A stretch of 64,000 nt of DNA from Mytilisepta virgata (GCA_028015205.1 CM051514.1:37464150-37528149), one strand, 5' to 3'; counted from the first letter of the stretch, positions 31,187 through 44,754 are shown. The notes: generated from the letters alone by a model not told the origin. Numbers and translations are program-made.

Positions 31187-32727
31187 TATAGTAAAACACA
31201 CTTTAACAGATTAATCAACATGAAATACTTTTTTTTAATTTTGTGATTCAAACATACAGTCTTGAACTCTTAAACGTGTATTATTATCCATATAAGATTT
31301 TTAGAAATCAAACTAAACTAGTGACAACATAAAGATTCGAATTGTAAAGGCATGCTTATGCACTTAGAGCCTTCGCACCAGTTTGTATCATTTCGGCGTG
31401 GATTTTTTCTATTTCACGTTGTCTAATTTAATTTGCCTAGTCAGTTTTAGCCAGTTTTTCGGTACATTCAGGTTAAATAAGAATGCTATAATTCCTTGTT
31501 CATAAAGCCTGATTCGTCATGTTAAGCGAAAAGGTTTCGTTATCTGAACTCGAAGTTGACATTTTGAAATTTATATTCTAGTAACACTGAGGCAGTCATT
31601 TATCCCAATTTTATACTATCTACGACCAGGCTTAAATATTATATGAGAAAATGAAATTGTTAATTGTCGGCATATTAATTGATTCTTCCGTTAATTGCCG
31701 TTTATTAAGTTTGCATCGTTGGTATGTAAATTTTATATATTCAATTATTGCTTTATCAAAGATGATACAATTTTAAAAGTTGCTAGTAAGTAATTCGAAC
31801 TTACATATTTTAATACTACGAACAAGCCCAAAAATCAAACACTGAGAAGGTTTTATAACGTCATTATATTTCCATTGAAAATAGCTTATCGTTTAAAATC
31901 TACTTGAATTTCTCATTCATGGTGTTAATTAACGCCAATAAACAACTTTCATCATAATTTTATCAGCGGGGGTCATTTACCTGCAATTATCACCTTAGTG
32001 GTATGTTGTTCCTATAATTTAATTCAAAAGTAAATATTCAGCGTTACCTGTGAGAAGTTACAAAATGTTTTCCATTTTTTTTCCCGATGTGATGAAATTC
32101 AGAATTGCATTTCAATTTTTTTTAAATTCTTAATTTTTCGAATTAATTTCTTTACATAATTATAATTACATATGTTATGTTTGGTAAATATTTTTAACCG
32201 AATTTGAATTAATAACAGACACGGATTAACTTGTGATATAATGGTTATAATTTTGTAATTATCGACCAGTTTCCCCCATATAATGCCCGTATGTAAATGG
32301 TAGCATGCTGTGGAAAATTCCTCATTAATTTTAGGATAAATTTTATAGGTCGTTACGTCATCACCTACATTTTTGTTGGCAAGATGGCCGACTATCTAGT
32401 GCTTCATTTCATAAAACAATTTTTTAAAATAAACATTTATTACTGTAATTATCGGAATGACGTTTTGTACAAACTTATGTAAGTATATTTGCAATAAGTG
32501 TAATAATTCCGTAGCCGATTGGGTCCTTCCCTTTAACAACTTTTTTTTTGATAGCGTAATTTATTTGGTAACTTTGGCTTCTTGATCTAAAAAATAAATT
32601 CTCATAATTATTTCTCCGCTGAATTCGAAGAATTCATGTGACGTTCCGGACAATTCATTTTTTACTCTAGGATTTGACAGGAAAAATTTGTGACGACGAC
32701 CCGGACCGCGATAACGTCCCCCGTGTG
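31187..32727. other. Intergenic, no gene seen
   Basis: AT-rich host DNA between the right end of the Polinton and the promoter of the first EF-hand gene. No splice-supported exon that would continue the two candidate exons left of the Polinton was recognised. Confidence 0.45.
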
Positions 32728-32799
32728 TCGACAATTACACGGACGACACAAGTGCACCGAGAGGCATAATATTGAAATAATGATGATTCACTGGATCTT

Positions 32800-32806
32800 T
32801 ATAAAT
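32800..32806 (+). promoter_or_regulatory. TATA box of EF-hand gene A
   Basis: TATAAAT is followed by attacaacatcttgaaatgtc, a block conserved in genes A, B and E. A non-coding first exon (about 32830-32956) ends at ttttgag|gtaag. The upstream acacggacgacac block is also shared. Confidence 0.7.
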
Positions 32807-33807
32807 TATTACAACATCTTGAAATGTCACCCATGACAAATATTTTTGTGTTTTATCTCTTAGTCGTATCACATGATGACATAATATAGTATTGCCATCG
32901 AACAGTTCGGTTGTTTTATTCAGATCTACATCATCTAATGCAAGAGTCGTTTTGAGGTAAGAAATCACAATTTGTATTTTTTAAATTTTTATATTTATCT
33001 TAAATATGGGTGTACTATTTTTATTGGCCGTGGATAAGGGACATGTTTGGCAATGAGGTAAAATTTATATACTTTTTTTTTCCAAAACATCAGATATTAC
33101 CAGTAGCTCTTAAGAACAAGAATACGGAAATCCAGTAGAATTCGGTAATGATTAAGCAAAATAGGTGAAGCAAAAAACTACCCGAACACATAGCTACAAC
33201 ATGTGAAACTCCCAGGCAGTTCCAGTTCCGTCAGTATCAGAACGGATTTGGTCTCTGTTCCGGAGCTTGACAACATGTATACCCTAAAGGACATATCCCG
33301 GAGTTTCGAAAATAAAACAATTTGTTTAAATTAAGATAAAAGACGTAAGTAGAATTAATTTACATGAGATTTCAAGTTCATCCATGTAATACGGAAACTT
33401 AATACAAAAACATTTGTTCATATTACTAGGTTTTTCTGCCCCTATGAATTTTAAAAATCTTGTCTCCATAGTGTTATCTTTCTGTTTTGTATAAGCTTTC
33501 TTTGAAACTAATCCTATTTTGAATATAAAAAACAAATTTGTACAATATTCAAATCTGAATATCTAGTAAATCTCTTACAGATACATTTGAAAAATATATT
33601 TCTAAATTTCTTATTTAATATAGGAAATTGGAAATACAACAAACCAACACTGCATGTTTTTTATTTAAAGGTTTTATTCAAAGGTATTTAAAAATAGTAA
33701 ATAGATTTCGAACGGTTCAAATCGATTGGCTTGCATTCCAAGTAGCAAATATACAGTATGTGGTTACATCATAAGTGTATACGTGTCTACATTTCAGAAT
33801 AAGAAAA

Positions 33808-34344
33808 ATGGAATTTCTTCATAAAAAATGGTCATATTGGTTCACCACATTGGACGTTAACCATGACGGGCTTATAACGAGGGAAGATGTTGAAGAAAGT
33901 TTAAATAATTTCCCAAAAATTGAAGGGCTAACAGAATCTGAAGGCAAAATAGCGAACGAGAAAATAGAAAAATGGTGGAATACATACATAATAAAAGGAA
34001 GGGAGAAAGTCACAGAAGAAGATTTCCTACAGGATTTCGAAAATCAGTACGTTTCGGACAAGGATCTATTCATTAAAACCCTTGAAGCATGTGCAGACGA
34101 TATCATTAGTATATTGGACATCGAGAAAATCAATCAAGTATCACTGGATAATTACGTCAAGGCGTTCAAAGTATGGGGTAACGACAATGAGGCTTTACTT
34201 CGGAAGTCATTTGAACTTTACAATCCTGATCATGGAATGGTATCCGTGGAGGAATATAAGAATGACTGGATGATATTTCTGACAAATGAAGATCCCGAAA
34301 AGCCAGATGTCGTCTTTGACATATTTAAAGCAGGGTTGTTGTAA
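33808..34344 (+). CDS. EF-hand calcium-binding protein A, SCP/calexcitin-like (178 residues)
   Basis: Probable cytosolic calcium buffer or sensor. A spliced leader exon joins at the acceptor atttcag (ends 33797) and the ATG follows 10 bases later; this start is conserved in all copies. Loop one, residues 16-27 (DVNHDGLITRED), is a canonical EF-hand. Residues 104-115 (DIEKINQVSLDN) and about 138-149 are degenerate loops, with Ile at a ligand position in the former. The remaining helices (WWNTYI, KVWGNDNEALLRKSFELY, KNDWMIFLTNEDPEKPDVVF) are conserved across the cluster. No signal peptide. It is the most diverged intact copy and lies outside the segmental duplication. The family name rests on length and EF-hand layout. 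Confidence 0.8.
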   Translation: MEFLHKKWSYWFTTLDVNHDGLITREDVEESLNNFPKIEGLTESEGKIANEKIEKWWNTYIIKGREKVTEEDFLQDFENQYVSDKDLFIKTLEACADDIISILDIEKINQVSLDNYVKAFKVWGNDNEALLRKSFELYNPDHGMVSVEEYKNDWMIFLTNEDPEKPDVVFDIFKAGLL

Positions 34345-35643
34345 AAAATTACCCTAACCCAGAGTAATACAACTGTTCTACGAAAGATTTTATATTTGTT
34401 TATTTATACAATTAATGACAAATGACATAGTATTCTATATGGCTTTCCTTACTAAAGCAAATTCCATGTAATTTGATTAAATTTTAAAATGCACCCTTTA
34501 CCAGTGCTTGACTATTGAAGTTGAAGAGTTGAAGAGGATGTAGTCAAGTTTTAAATTCTTCTGTATGCCTTATCTTTTGTTGGTTATAAGTTATATCGTT
34601 TATGTTATTCGAATAAGTAATTCTGCTGTCACATGGTCGTTATATGTTGTATAAGTTTTGGTCAGGCGGTCGTTTATTCCAAACAAAACTTAATATATCG
34701 CTAAAAATCTTTCGAACTACGTAAAATTTCATTTGAAGTTACTTCATAGGATTTAAATATTTTAGCTCTGTCCGTCACTGTGGAGACATTTTGTCACAAT
34801 TCACATCTGATTCACCAGAATTAATATTTTTCAATTTTTATTGTCCTACCTTCAGTAAAAAACACACCAAATATTCTGTAATACCAATTTAAGGGAACGA
34901 GATATTCCTATTTCATCGAGTCATCACTTTGAAAGCCGAAAATTTAACGCAAAGGCCAAAATAACCCGAAAAGTGAATACAAAACCATCACATTTTAGGG
35001 TCATCCCTTAGTTTTCAGAAACAGCTTTATAGGAGTAATCAAAATCATCAATTTCAAGCTAGTATCGAAATAAAAATAATAGCAGCCGTAAGCTGGTGAT
35101 ACCAGCAATGATAACTTAAGATTGTTGTGATATACACTATTTTACATACATGTAGTTTCTTAAGCAGCTTCGAAAAAAAAAAAATAACTAAAATAAAATG
35201 TGATAAAATAAAATAGAAAAATAAAATGAAAGTTAAGCCAATACAGTATGATTATCATGAAACAATGACCGGTAGCGAGAAATGTAAAATTGTTTTGACG
35301 GTACATGATTTAGATAGCAGGGTCAACATGTACTCGTTTTATCTAAAAATAAAACACAAAGATATTCTATAATCTAAAGCATTGCTCCCAAATTATGGTT
35401 AAATTTTTTTATTGCCTGTTCACTCCATTAAATAGAATAAAATATAAATAAATTTGTCGACCATTATTTGTTAATACCGTAATTTAATGCATGCTTTGGC
35501 GTCTTGATAAAAAAAACATAATTATTTTTTCGATAAATTTGAAGACAATTCCTTAAAATGTACTTTTTATTTGAGTAGTTGGTAGGCATTGCAGACAGGA
35601 AAAATATGTGACAAAGACGCTGACTCGGATCCAAATATGTCAA
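34345..35643. other. Intergenic between EF-hand genes A and B
   Basis: AT-rich, no coding frame supported. 35590-35643 shares short phrases with the upstream part of gene A (caggaaaaat...tgtgac), so an old duplication of the promoter region may start here. Confidence 0.45.
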
Positions 35644-35702
35644 CAATTACACGGGCGACACAAAAGCCGTCACATTTAACTACAGATGATTGAGTGGATG
35701 TT

Positions 35703-35709
35703 TATAAAT
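35703..35709 (+). promoter_or_regulatory. TATA box of EF-hand gene B
   Basis: TATAAAT followed by the conserved attacaacagcttgaaatg block. The non-coding exon 1 ends at 35881 (ttttgag|gtaagc). The intron runs 35882-36247. Confidence 0.7.
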
Positions 35710-36257
35710 TATTACAACAGCTTGAAATGTCACCCAGACCAATCATTCTTCTTGTTTTTCATGTTTTGTCTCTGTTGGAATCTATTTATGTCAATTGCTC
35801 ATCATGTGTCTATCGCCACCGAATAGTTATACATTGTATTTACTTTCTCTTAGGTAGATCCAGTGAAGGAGTCGTTTTGAGGTAAGCAATTTTTATTTTT
35901 GTATATATCTTAAATATGGGTGATACATTAGTAACATAAATTACCAGTAGTGCATGCTGAAGACCAATAAAATGGGAATCCGAATTAGGTTATAAATATG
36001 CAAACTTGGTGAAGTTTCTAAAATAAAACATTTTATTTGAATTTAGAATTTAGATAAAAAGCTGAAGAAGGATAATTAATGTTTTTTTCTATTTAATACA
36101 TCAGCTGCCACAAATACATTTTAAATTTTCAATTTATAAAATGGGAAATAGGGAAAAACAACACTCTGTATGTCTTTAGTTTTTTGAGTAAATATAATTC
36201 GAACGGCTTATATTCCAAGTAGTGAACATGTGTGTTTTAAATTTCAGAATAAGACAA

Positions 36258-36794
36258 ATGGAATTTCTTCGTCAAAAGTGGTCGTTCTGGTTCAACACGT
36301 TGGATGTTAATCATGACGGGCTAATAACGCAGGCAGATGTTGAGCAAACTCTAAATAATTTCCCACAAGTTGAAGGACTCACAGAATCTGAAGGCAAAAT
36401 AGCAGACGAGAGAATAGAAAGATGGTGGAATACATACATTTTAAAAGGAAGAGAGAAAGTCAGCAAAGAAGAGTTCCTACAAGACCTCGAAAATCAGTAC
36501 ACTTCTGATAAAGGTCTATTCATTAATACAATTGAAACGTTAGCACAAGATCTCATTAGTGTATTGGACACCGATAAAACCAATCAAATATCACTGGATA
36601 ATTACGTTAAGGCGTTCAAAGTTTGGGGTCATGACAATGAGGCTTTAGTTCGGAAGTCATTTGAACTTTACAAACCCAATCATGGAATGGTGTCTGTGGA
36701 GGAATATAAGAATGACTGGATGATATTTCTGACAAATGAAGATTCAGAAAAGCCAGATGTTGTCTTTGAAACGTATCAATCTGGATTGGTGTAA
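36258..36794 (+). CDS. EF-hand calcium-binding protein B, SCP/calexcitin-like (178 residues)
   Basis: Intact single coding exon after the acceptor atttcag (36247). The canonical first loop DVNHDGLITQAD has all oxygen ligands. The third-loop region DTDKTNQISLDN keeps Asp at positions 1 and 3, unlike gene A. The remaining frame follows the family pattern to YQSGLV. It is nearly identical to gene E, with scattered replacements (for example LAQDLISVL against LAKDNIDVI), so the two derive from the segmental duplication and have begun to diverge. It faces the disabled gene C tail to tail, about 6.2 kb away. Confidence 0.85.
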   Translation: MEFLRQKWSFWFNTLDVNHDGLITQADVEQTLNNFPQVEGLTESEGKIADERIERWWNTYILKGREKVSKEEFLQDLENQYTSDKGLFINTIETLAQDLISVLDTDKTNQISLDNYVKAFKVWGHDNEALVRKSFELYKPNHGMVSVEEYKNDWMIFLTNEDSEKPDVVFETYQSGLV

Positions 36795-39600
36795 GGAATT
36801 ATCCTAACACAAAATATCGTAAGCATGGTAAGCAGAGGAAGCACGTATTTTCTAAAAAGAACTACAAATTTGTTTATTTTAAACAATTAATTGTATATAT
36901 ATCTCTTAACCAAATACAGTTTCCATTAACAATGCATTTAAAGTGTATATGTAGAAATGTGTCTAAATAGTTTTATTAAATTTGAAAATATACGATTTTC
37001 CAATTATTAACTATTTGTTAAGTAGGGATTTAGTCAAATTTTACATTCTTTCATCTCTGTATGTCATAACCATTTGATGTTATACCTTATATCGTTTATG
37101 TCACACGAATATGCACATCTGCTGTCATATGGTCGTTATTTGCTGTATCGTGTTTGGCCAAGCTCTCATTTAATCCGGGTCTCAAAAGTTCCGGGCGATA
37201 CTTACACAATAGTTGAAAAATCCTTCTTACATTTATAAATAGGCAGGACTGTCCTGGTGTTACATATTTAGTTACTTCATGGGCTTTGACATAACTGCTG
37301 GGATAGTTTGTCACTGTGCACATCTGTTTCATCAGAATTAATATCTGTGTTTATTGTTCGTCGTTCAGGCTGAAAATTTGAAAAAAGCATCCCAAATATT
37401 CTTTAATACCAGTTTAGCTAGGATATAGATATTTCATCGAATGAAAACTCACCAGTTATTCGGTAAAACAAAAATGTTGATATCAAATACCAAATATTAC
37501 TGTGCATGTTCAAATGCCAAAATAAACAAAAATTGAAGACAAATCCATCCAAGGATAGAGCAACCCCTTTGTTTTCAGAAAATGTTACAATCAGAGATGC
37601 TTAATATCGAAATACAAATAATTCTAATCAAAGCATATTTTATTTTGAGCATAATATAACGTAAATCAAAGAAAGACGTCTAAAAATAAGTAACTCAACT
37701 GCACATACAGTTTTATGACATCCCTCAAATACATTTGTACACCAACGGTTATACGCAGCGGAAGGCGCTTTTCTGGATCATAAGTTTGGACAACGTAAAT
37801 CAATGATGGCTTCTTTCTGTACTGTTTTATATCATTTTAGGCTAGTTGTCTTAAGGTAAAGATTCAGTGAATGAGCACCTTGTAGCGACCGTTGTAGAAT
37901 CTTTATACTATGGGGAGAGCCGACAACTTTTCGAAAAGTGCGTTTTACGAAGCAAGCTACTTTGCGCACAATGCTTTGGGTGATATAAAATCTCTAAAAC
38001 TCTTATTAGAGCATTTTGGACTCTCAGCAAATATATATTTTCGGTAAATTATATAAGCAAATCAATCAAGTATACTTTGGACTGACAAAAGTAAATTTCA
38101 TCAATTGCATCGGTGATAACAACGGTCTAAATGCAATTGGATGAGAAGGAAAACTTTGGACACAGGAATTCCGCCATTGAAGCCAATGGGGTAGATGGGG
38201 TTCAACTATTATTATTCAAAAGATTTAATGGAAAACCATCTCAAACAATAAAATTAATAGTGAATGTTTATGATAGAATATTAATTTATCAACTGGTCGT
38301 AAATATTAACCAAAACAAATATATTTTTCAAAATTAGATGCAAGGCATGGGTTTCGGATGCATTCACTGCTACTGAAAAACCTCAGTAAATTTCTGTACT
38401 GAAGACAAAGGAGTCATTGAAAAATGCGATTTCAATGATAATAAATTAGAGGTCAAAGTAAAACCCGCAAGAATCGTATGACAAGACAACACTACAAAAA
38501 AATTTAAAAAAACTGGAGTAACATCAATGAAACAAAAAAACAAAAACAGAAAGACTGGCAGCCCAAAATGATCAAATAGTTTGAACGATAGCTAGAAGAC
38601 GTGAATATTGTTTTTGTGAGTATTCATCAATACTCAGCCGCGAAGTAAATAAATTGAAACAATGTTTTTCAGGTGATATTATTAAAAAGTGTTGTGATAA
38701 AATTGGTCATTTGTTATTTCGAACGTGAAAATCGCGCAGGATGCAGGATTTACCCAATACTTTCTTGTGACACAAGACTCCTTGCCATAGTTTACACATC
38801 TGCTCGGCAAATAGGTTCACGCCCCCTCCTGGAAAATCTGGACCCGTCGCTGTTATACATGTCAATTTCAGTTAAATTTATGTCTATATGGTTGAGGACA
38901 GGGCATAGCGATCATCGAGTTCAGTCATGATGCTGAAGGCTGTAAAATTTATGACGCGATGATTTCATTTTGATATCTAAGTAAATGTAATTTTGTTGTC
39001 AAAAGGTCTGACTGGAATAAAAAGAGAATAATACATGAAGTGACTTCGTACGCATGTTACCATCAAAGTGTGTAGAGTATCCATTTACATGTATTATACT
39101 ATAAAAATGAAGTTTCGTACAAATATTGCTTTGTACTTTGCATCAAAAACAGAGACAATTTTATGACCTTTAACCAGTTCTCCAAGCTAACTTTATCGCG
39201 AAGTCGCATTAAGACGTCACGATTTTTGTCATTTCATTTGCGAATGTTTTCGAGCTTCAATCGCACCTAAAAATAATTTTTTATATCATTAAATTCGTCA
39301 GACAAAAGGGAATAAAACATCATTTTTTGAGAAAATAAATTATGATATTTAGAATGCTAAATGATTGTTGATATAAATAACATACCGATCCTTTGTTGAT
39401 TTTCCTTATTTATAGAATCTTAACTTTAATGACAAGTAACCAACCGAAATAAATGGATCGTTCCCTTGCATAATACAAGGAGTTTGGTTCATCGGGCATT
39501 AAAACTACGTTCAATATACAATTGTCCATTTATTTAGACAGAAATCGATCAAGCACCATACCTGGGATAATTAAAAAAGTAATGATAATTAATTACAATA
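36795..39600. other. Gene-poor part of the duplicated block
   Basis: Collinear with 54208-57030. A frame at 38131-38337 has a counterpart at 55528-55725 (VQLLLFKRF...NVYDRILIYQLVVN), and one at 38673-38930 at 55985-56245. Both pairs diverge as freely at first and second codon positions as at third, so I do not call genes. Confidence 0.5.
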
Positions 39601-40628
39601 ATTAGTTTTTACTATGGAACTGAACATTTGCTGAATGTAATTTGAAATTGAACCATTTTTCAATTATATATAATAGTAATTTAGTTAAGTACTTGGCCAA
39701 TTGTTTGGATAACCCTGAATATGGTCTAAAATTTCTTGGAATTTCAATTATTTGTTCGTTACATTTCAATTCAAATATCTTATACTTTAAAATAGAAATT
39801 ATGTGTTTCCAGTTTGCAAGCAGCAATAAATGACAAAATATTGAAAATAAAAAATAAACTTTTCACAATAGCAACAGAAACCATTGTGAAAATGTTTTCC
39901 TGTTTCAATATTTCAAGGACCCTTTTTCAATTAATAAGCTTTATGGAAATCATATTTAAGAGAAATAAAAATTGCTAAATGCCCAAAATAATATTAGTTG
40001 AAGAGGACAAATGTACCTAAGGAGCAAACGAAAAAACGCAATCCATTAGACACACAAAGAACCACAAGCACAACAAATAAACACTGAAATCTAAAAAATA
40101 ATAAACAACACGAACTCTTATAAAAGTCAGGAGTGAATTCAGGTGCCCCGGAAGGATGAGCAAGTATACGGTATCCTTATGAAAGTACTTTAAAAACCAT
40201 CCAGGCTAAATCAGCGGCAAACATTTCAATTTGAAAGTTGTTCTTTAGCATATTCCACATTTGAAATTCTAATAATTATTAAATAAGGGGTTGAAAATAA
40301 CAGGCTGCGACAAAATATGACTTAACCATGTACATGTACATGCTGAAAAGAACTTGTTTGAATGTTAAGACGATGCTGAAATTTAATGAGTAATTTAATT
40401 TATAATTTAGGTAAATTTCATTAATAAATATCTCAAAAAGGTGTAATCATAACTGTATAATTAAAGGTTTTGGGGATGAAAGTGTAATTTAATTAAGTAC
40501 CTTTCAAAATAATAGGCCCCAGGCCACATTTTAATCTTCTCCTCAGACACCGCTGGGTTAATTAGGAGCAAACTTGGGTGGTCCTCTTCCAAAGTAATGT
40601 CCGGTATCCCCGACCTTCGATCAAGATG

Positions 40629-40890
40629 TTTGTTTGTTTAGTTAGGGTTTAACGCCGTTTTCAGCACATTTGGCTATTTCCGGGCGGTCAGTTTTTATTT
40701 GTGGATGAAGCCGGAGTACCAGGAGCGAACCACCGACCTTCGGTAGGAAAATTGTCGATCCTTGTCAATATAGATCGGAGTCGAACACACCCGCCACAGG
40801 TGAGATTCGAACTCACGACCTCACTGTTGACAGGCTAGTGATCATTAGTAGTCATGACGAACTACCTAGACCACTCGGCCACCGAGGCCC
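40629..40890 (-). mobile_element. tRNA-derived SINE, copy 1, with 14-bp target duplication
   Basis: Minus orientation. The tRNA-like head has an A box tggccgagtgg (40871-40881 on plus as complement) and a B box gttcgaatctc (40802-40812). A conserved central part follows, with the tail ending in caaacaaaca. The perfect target duplication cttcgatcaagatg flanks it at 40615-40628 and 40891-40904. Confidence 0.85.
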
Positions 40891-40904
40891 CTTCGATCAA
40901 GATG

Positions 40905-41600
40905 GCAGCCAAGCTAAAAATAGAAAAAAGGGGGGTCAAAATTTAAAAAAATCTTCTCTGAAGCTACTATGTCAATATCAGCCAAATGTTGCTAAAATGA
41001 TCCTTGGGTAGTCACCTTTCCATAGTGATCCCGACATCTGACCACGATGGCCGCCACAGCGGAACTTAGTTTAACATAGGACCCTAAGAGAAATTCACAA
41101 AAAAAACTTCTTATCTGAAACTACTTGCTTAATTAGAAACAAACTGTGGTAGAATGGTCATAAAGTCGTCTCTTTCAAACGTGTGTCTAATGATCCCGAC
41201 CTCCGACCAAGATGGTCGCCAAAGCCGAACTACGTCTAACATGTGATCCTATGGGAAATTCATTTAAAAATCTTCTTGTTTGAAACTCAGAGCCAATTAG
41301 CAACAATGGTCTTTAGATGGTTCTCTTTCAGAATTGTTTCCGATGAACCGGACGATCAACCACAATGGCCGCCACAACCGAACTTAGTTTAACAGAGGAC
41401 CGTATGGGATATTCATTTAAAAATCTTCTTGTCTGAAACAACTAAGCCAATCGGAAGAAGACTTGGCAGCAATGGTCCTTATATGGTGCTCTTTCAGAAC
41501 TATGTCCGATGAAGGGGACGATCAACCAAGATAGCCGCCACAGCCGAACTCAGTTTAGCATGTTTACCATGTTTCAACGAAACGTAGAGACTTAATGGCA
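40905..41600. repeat. Tandem array of about 162-bp 'gatggccgccacag' units
   Basis: Units recur at about 41049, 41210, 41370 and 41534. Each reads through 'aacttagtttaaca', 'gggaaattcatttaaaaatc', 'gaaact' and 'ggtcctctttcagaat'. The same family forms the arrays at 45.8 and 60.2 kb. Confidence 0.85.
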
Positions 41601-42965
41601 GCCTATTATTTCATGACTTCTGTAACAGGAAAACAATTGTGCGGCTTGTCCCATATCCATGAATTTGTGTCCTATATTTTTGTTACGTTGCTAGCTTCCA
41701 ACATTTCTGTTCACGGTTTGAAATTGAACCATTTTCCAATTACATATAATTGTAATTTAGTTAAGTACTGGGCCAATTGTTTGGATAACCCTGAATATGG
41801 TCTACAATTTCTTGGAATTGCAATTATTTTTTCGTTACATTTCAGTTTAAATATCTTATACTTTAAAATACAAATTATGTGTTTCCAGTTTGCAAGCAGC
41901 AATCTGGAAACAAAATTTTGAAAATAAAAAGTAAATTTTGCATAATAGCAACAGAAACCATTGTGAAGAATTTTTCCTGTTTCAATATTTCAAGGACCCT
42001 TTTTCAATTAATAAGCTTTATGGAAATCATATTTAAGAGAAATAAAAATCGCTAAATGTCCAAAATAATATTAGTTGAAGAGGACAAATGTACCTAAGGA
42101 GCAAACGAAAAAACGCAATCCATTAGACACACAAACAACCACAAGCACAATAAATAAACACTGAAAACTAAAAAATAATGAACAACACGAACTCTTATAA
42201 AAGCCAGGAGTGAATGCAGGTGCCCCGGAAGGGTGAGCAAGTATACGGTATCCTTATGAAAGTAGATGTACTTTAAAAACCTTTCAGGCTAAATCAGCAG
42301 CAAACTTTTCAATTTGAAAGTTGTTCTTTAGCATATTCCACATTTGAATTTCTAATAATTATTAAATAAAGGGTTTAAAATAACAGGCTGCGACAAAATA
42401 TGACCTGAAGATGTACATGTATACATGCTGAAAAGAACTTGTTTGAATATTAAGACGATGCTGAAATTTATTGAGTAATTTAATTATAATTATGTAAATT
42501 TAATTAATAACTTTCTCAAAAAGGTGTAATCATAACTGTATAATTAAAGGTTTTGGGGATGAAATTGTAATTTAATTAAGTACCTTTCAAAGTAATTGGC
42601 CCCAGGTCTGATCTCGGTATTGGGCTGATTACCATATAAAGACGCACTATTCAAACCATAACATGCACAAAGCCATCGAAACTTCAGATAGCGTTTCGAC
42701 GTAAGTTTCAATCAAAATTTTGGATAACCCGAAATGCACTTTGTCCTTTACAACATACAAGTACTTTAGACATGTAAGAAGTGGTCCCTTTCTATTTGAT
42801 AATTATGATAATCAAGAAGAATCTCAAGATTGCTATGTTTTTATTCAAAAATACAAGTGAATTATTATCAGGAAGCAAAGAAAGCTTAAAAAAGTTCCGT
42901 ACAGAAAAAAATTAACACGATTCAGAATTTTTTAAGAAATTTAGAGTCATCTGTGTAAGATATCT

Positions 42966-43510
42966 TTACACAAGTCCCGCTTTATACGTATTGAACACAA
43001 CATCCTTCTTCTTTGGGTCGGTATTTGTTATGAACAACACCCAATCATCAATATACTCTTTGAGAGGAATCATTCCATGAGATGGTTTATACAGTTCAAA
43101 CGCCTTCCGGAGTAAAGCCTCATTATCGTGACCCCATACTGTGTACGCTTTCACGTAATTGTCTATGGAAAATTCCTTTGTATGATCAGTATCCAAAACA
43201 GTTGTGATGTCTTCGCAAAGCCTTCTTATTCTTGAGACGAATTGACTTCTATCTCGTTTGTATTCTTCTTATAACTCTTTGATGAATTCTTCCTCCGTGA
43301 TTTTGCTTCTACCTTTCAGTATATGTTCATTCCACCATTTTTCAATTTTATCGTCTGCCTCTTTTCCTTCTAACTTTGACAAGCCTTCCACTATTGGGAA
43401 ATCCTTGAGCGTTTTCTCTACATCACTACGCGTTACCATTCCATCATGATTGACATCAAGAGTTGTGAACCAATAAGACCATTTTTGCTTCAGGAATTCC
43501 ATTTTCTTCT
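42966..43510 (-). pseudogene. EF-hand gene C, one in-frame stop
   Basis: After the acceptor atttttag (minus) the ATG at 43502 opens a frame of exactly 179 codons like genes A, B and E, with the canonical loop DVNHDGMVTRSD. Codon 78 is TAA (43269-43271), where gene F has GAA (two adjacent base differences). The rest (EEYKRDRSQF...YKAGLV) stays in frame. So the gene is disabled by a single codon or is only recently dead. An upstream TATA and a short first exon on minus (about 44720-44693, donor ggtaagt) remain. The protein is clearly diverged from A, B and E, forming a second subfamily. Confidence 0.85.
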
Positions 43511-44236
43511 CTAAAAATGAAAATTATTCTTGAAGAATGATGGTATAATAGACCCATTTGAAACAATGTACAACAATACTGTATGTCACCCTACATGAAC
43601 CCCATCTCAGGACCATCAAAATGTTAATTAAATATTCTTGCTGTTTTCCATAAATACCTTGTAGAGTCAACTACATACATGAAAAAGTGAGGGGTTATGA
43701 ACCGTTTGTTCAAAGTATGTTGTAAACGTTGTAAACTAATATAAAATGTGTATGATTTTTCATTTTCAATCAGTTAGAAGGATCAGATGTGCTGTTTATC
43801 GAACAAAATGATTCCGGAACGAATTCGTAAGTGCGATTTCTATGCTCCAGATATTCGGATACGAATAGTATACTGTACCATCTTTTCATTAACATAGCTG
43901 TCCTATACAAATACAATACAATTTTTATAATAAAATCTTTGAGAAATTAACATTTAATGAAATTTGAAAACAAAGAGAAGGTGTTTGCAGTTGTACCTGT
44001 CGCCGCGGACATTAAAAATTTAATCTGATATGAAGACTACCCTCCAAAATATGAATTATAATACCAGTGACCATGCATGTTAAAAAGTGAGACCTAAAAA
44101 TTGAAATCTCTGCAATTCTTCATTCCAGCTATAATCGTTTTTGTGTCTCAAATAAGGTGCGTTTAGTTAATCAATAACTTAATACATGTAATATTCTAAA
44201 AGTCATGGTAACATTTACATAGTTAAGTCAAGAAAT

Positions 44237-44415
44237 ACCAAAGGGATATTCGAAGAAGGGGAAAATCGAAAACAACTGACAAACTCCAGAGAACAACGAA
44301 GACAACAACAAAACAATACAAACGCTATACTTAAAAACTAAAAACATGAATAACATGGACCCCACAAAAAAACCGGGGGTAGACACAGGTGCTCCGGAAG
44401 GGTTAGCTGTCTCTG
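44237..44415. repeat. Interspersed repeat related to the 40.0-kb module
   Basis: The phrases 'ccaaagggatattcga', 'aactccagagaacaacgaag', 'aaaaactaaaaacat' and 'gacacaggtgctccggaag' recur at 59018-59180 in the other segmental copy and resemble the X-unit repeat (aggtgccccggaaggg). Confidence 0.6.
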
Positions 44416-44745
44416 CTTCATGCAGGACACCCGTTTTAATATTATAGGCTAATGATCATTCAAAATTCATGTGTGTTTCTTTAGATTTCTGTGGAAAATG
44501 ATAGGTCAAAACTGTAACCTACATTTACAATCGAGCCAAAAACTAGGCAGTGTCAGAAACTAGGCAGTATTGCTAACCTATGTAGTCAACGAACAGTTAG
44601 CTAAAGGAGCGAGTGCCAGTATTTTATCTTCATCTTTCCCTGGAAAGTGAACCCCAAAAGAACAATATCAGAAAAACAAAATGTATACTTACCCTAAGGC
44701 TAATGTAAATGACAGGATGTATTTCATTAAAATTGTGGTGCACAT

Positions 44746-44754
44746 CTTTATATA
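44746..44754 (-). promoter_or_regulatory. TATA box of gene C
   Basis: TATATAAAG on minus, about 50 bases before a donor (ttag|ggtaagt at 44692). The equivalent TATATAAAT for gene F is at 59523-59531. This promoter differs from that of A, B and E. Confidence 0.5.

Larger units (their letters stand above)
39640..42620. repeat. X-Y-X arrangement: 0.9-kb unit duplicated around a tandem array
   Basis: Unit X (39640-40530, containing ccaattgtttggataaccct and the aggagcaaacgaaaaaacgc module) recurs at 41720-42620. Between the copies lie a SINE and an array of the gatggccgccacag repeat. The right segmental copy has a single X at 57060-57640 and no array in that place, so X-Y-X is derived. Confidence 0.75.

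Noticed and set aside
38131..38930. Short frames conserved between the two duplicated blocks
   Set aside because: Conservation follows the DNA duplication; changes are not biased to third positions and no domain is seen.
40629..40890. Functional tRNA gene on the minus strand
   Set aside because: A and B boxes are present, but the fold cannot close into a cloverleaf, and the segment is bounded by a target duplication with a SINE body and tail.
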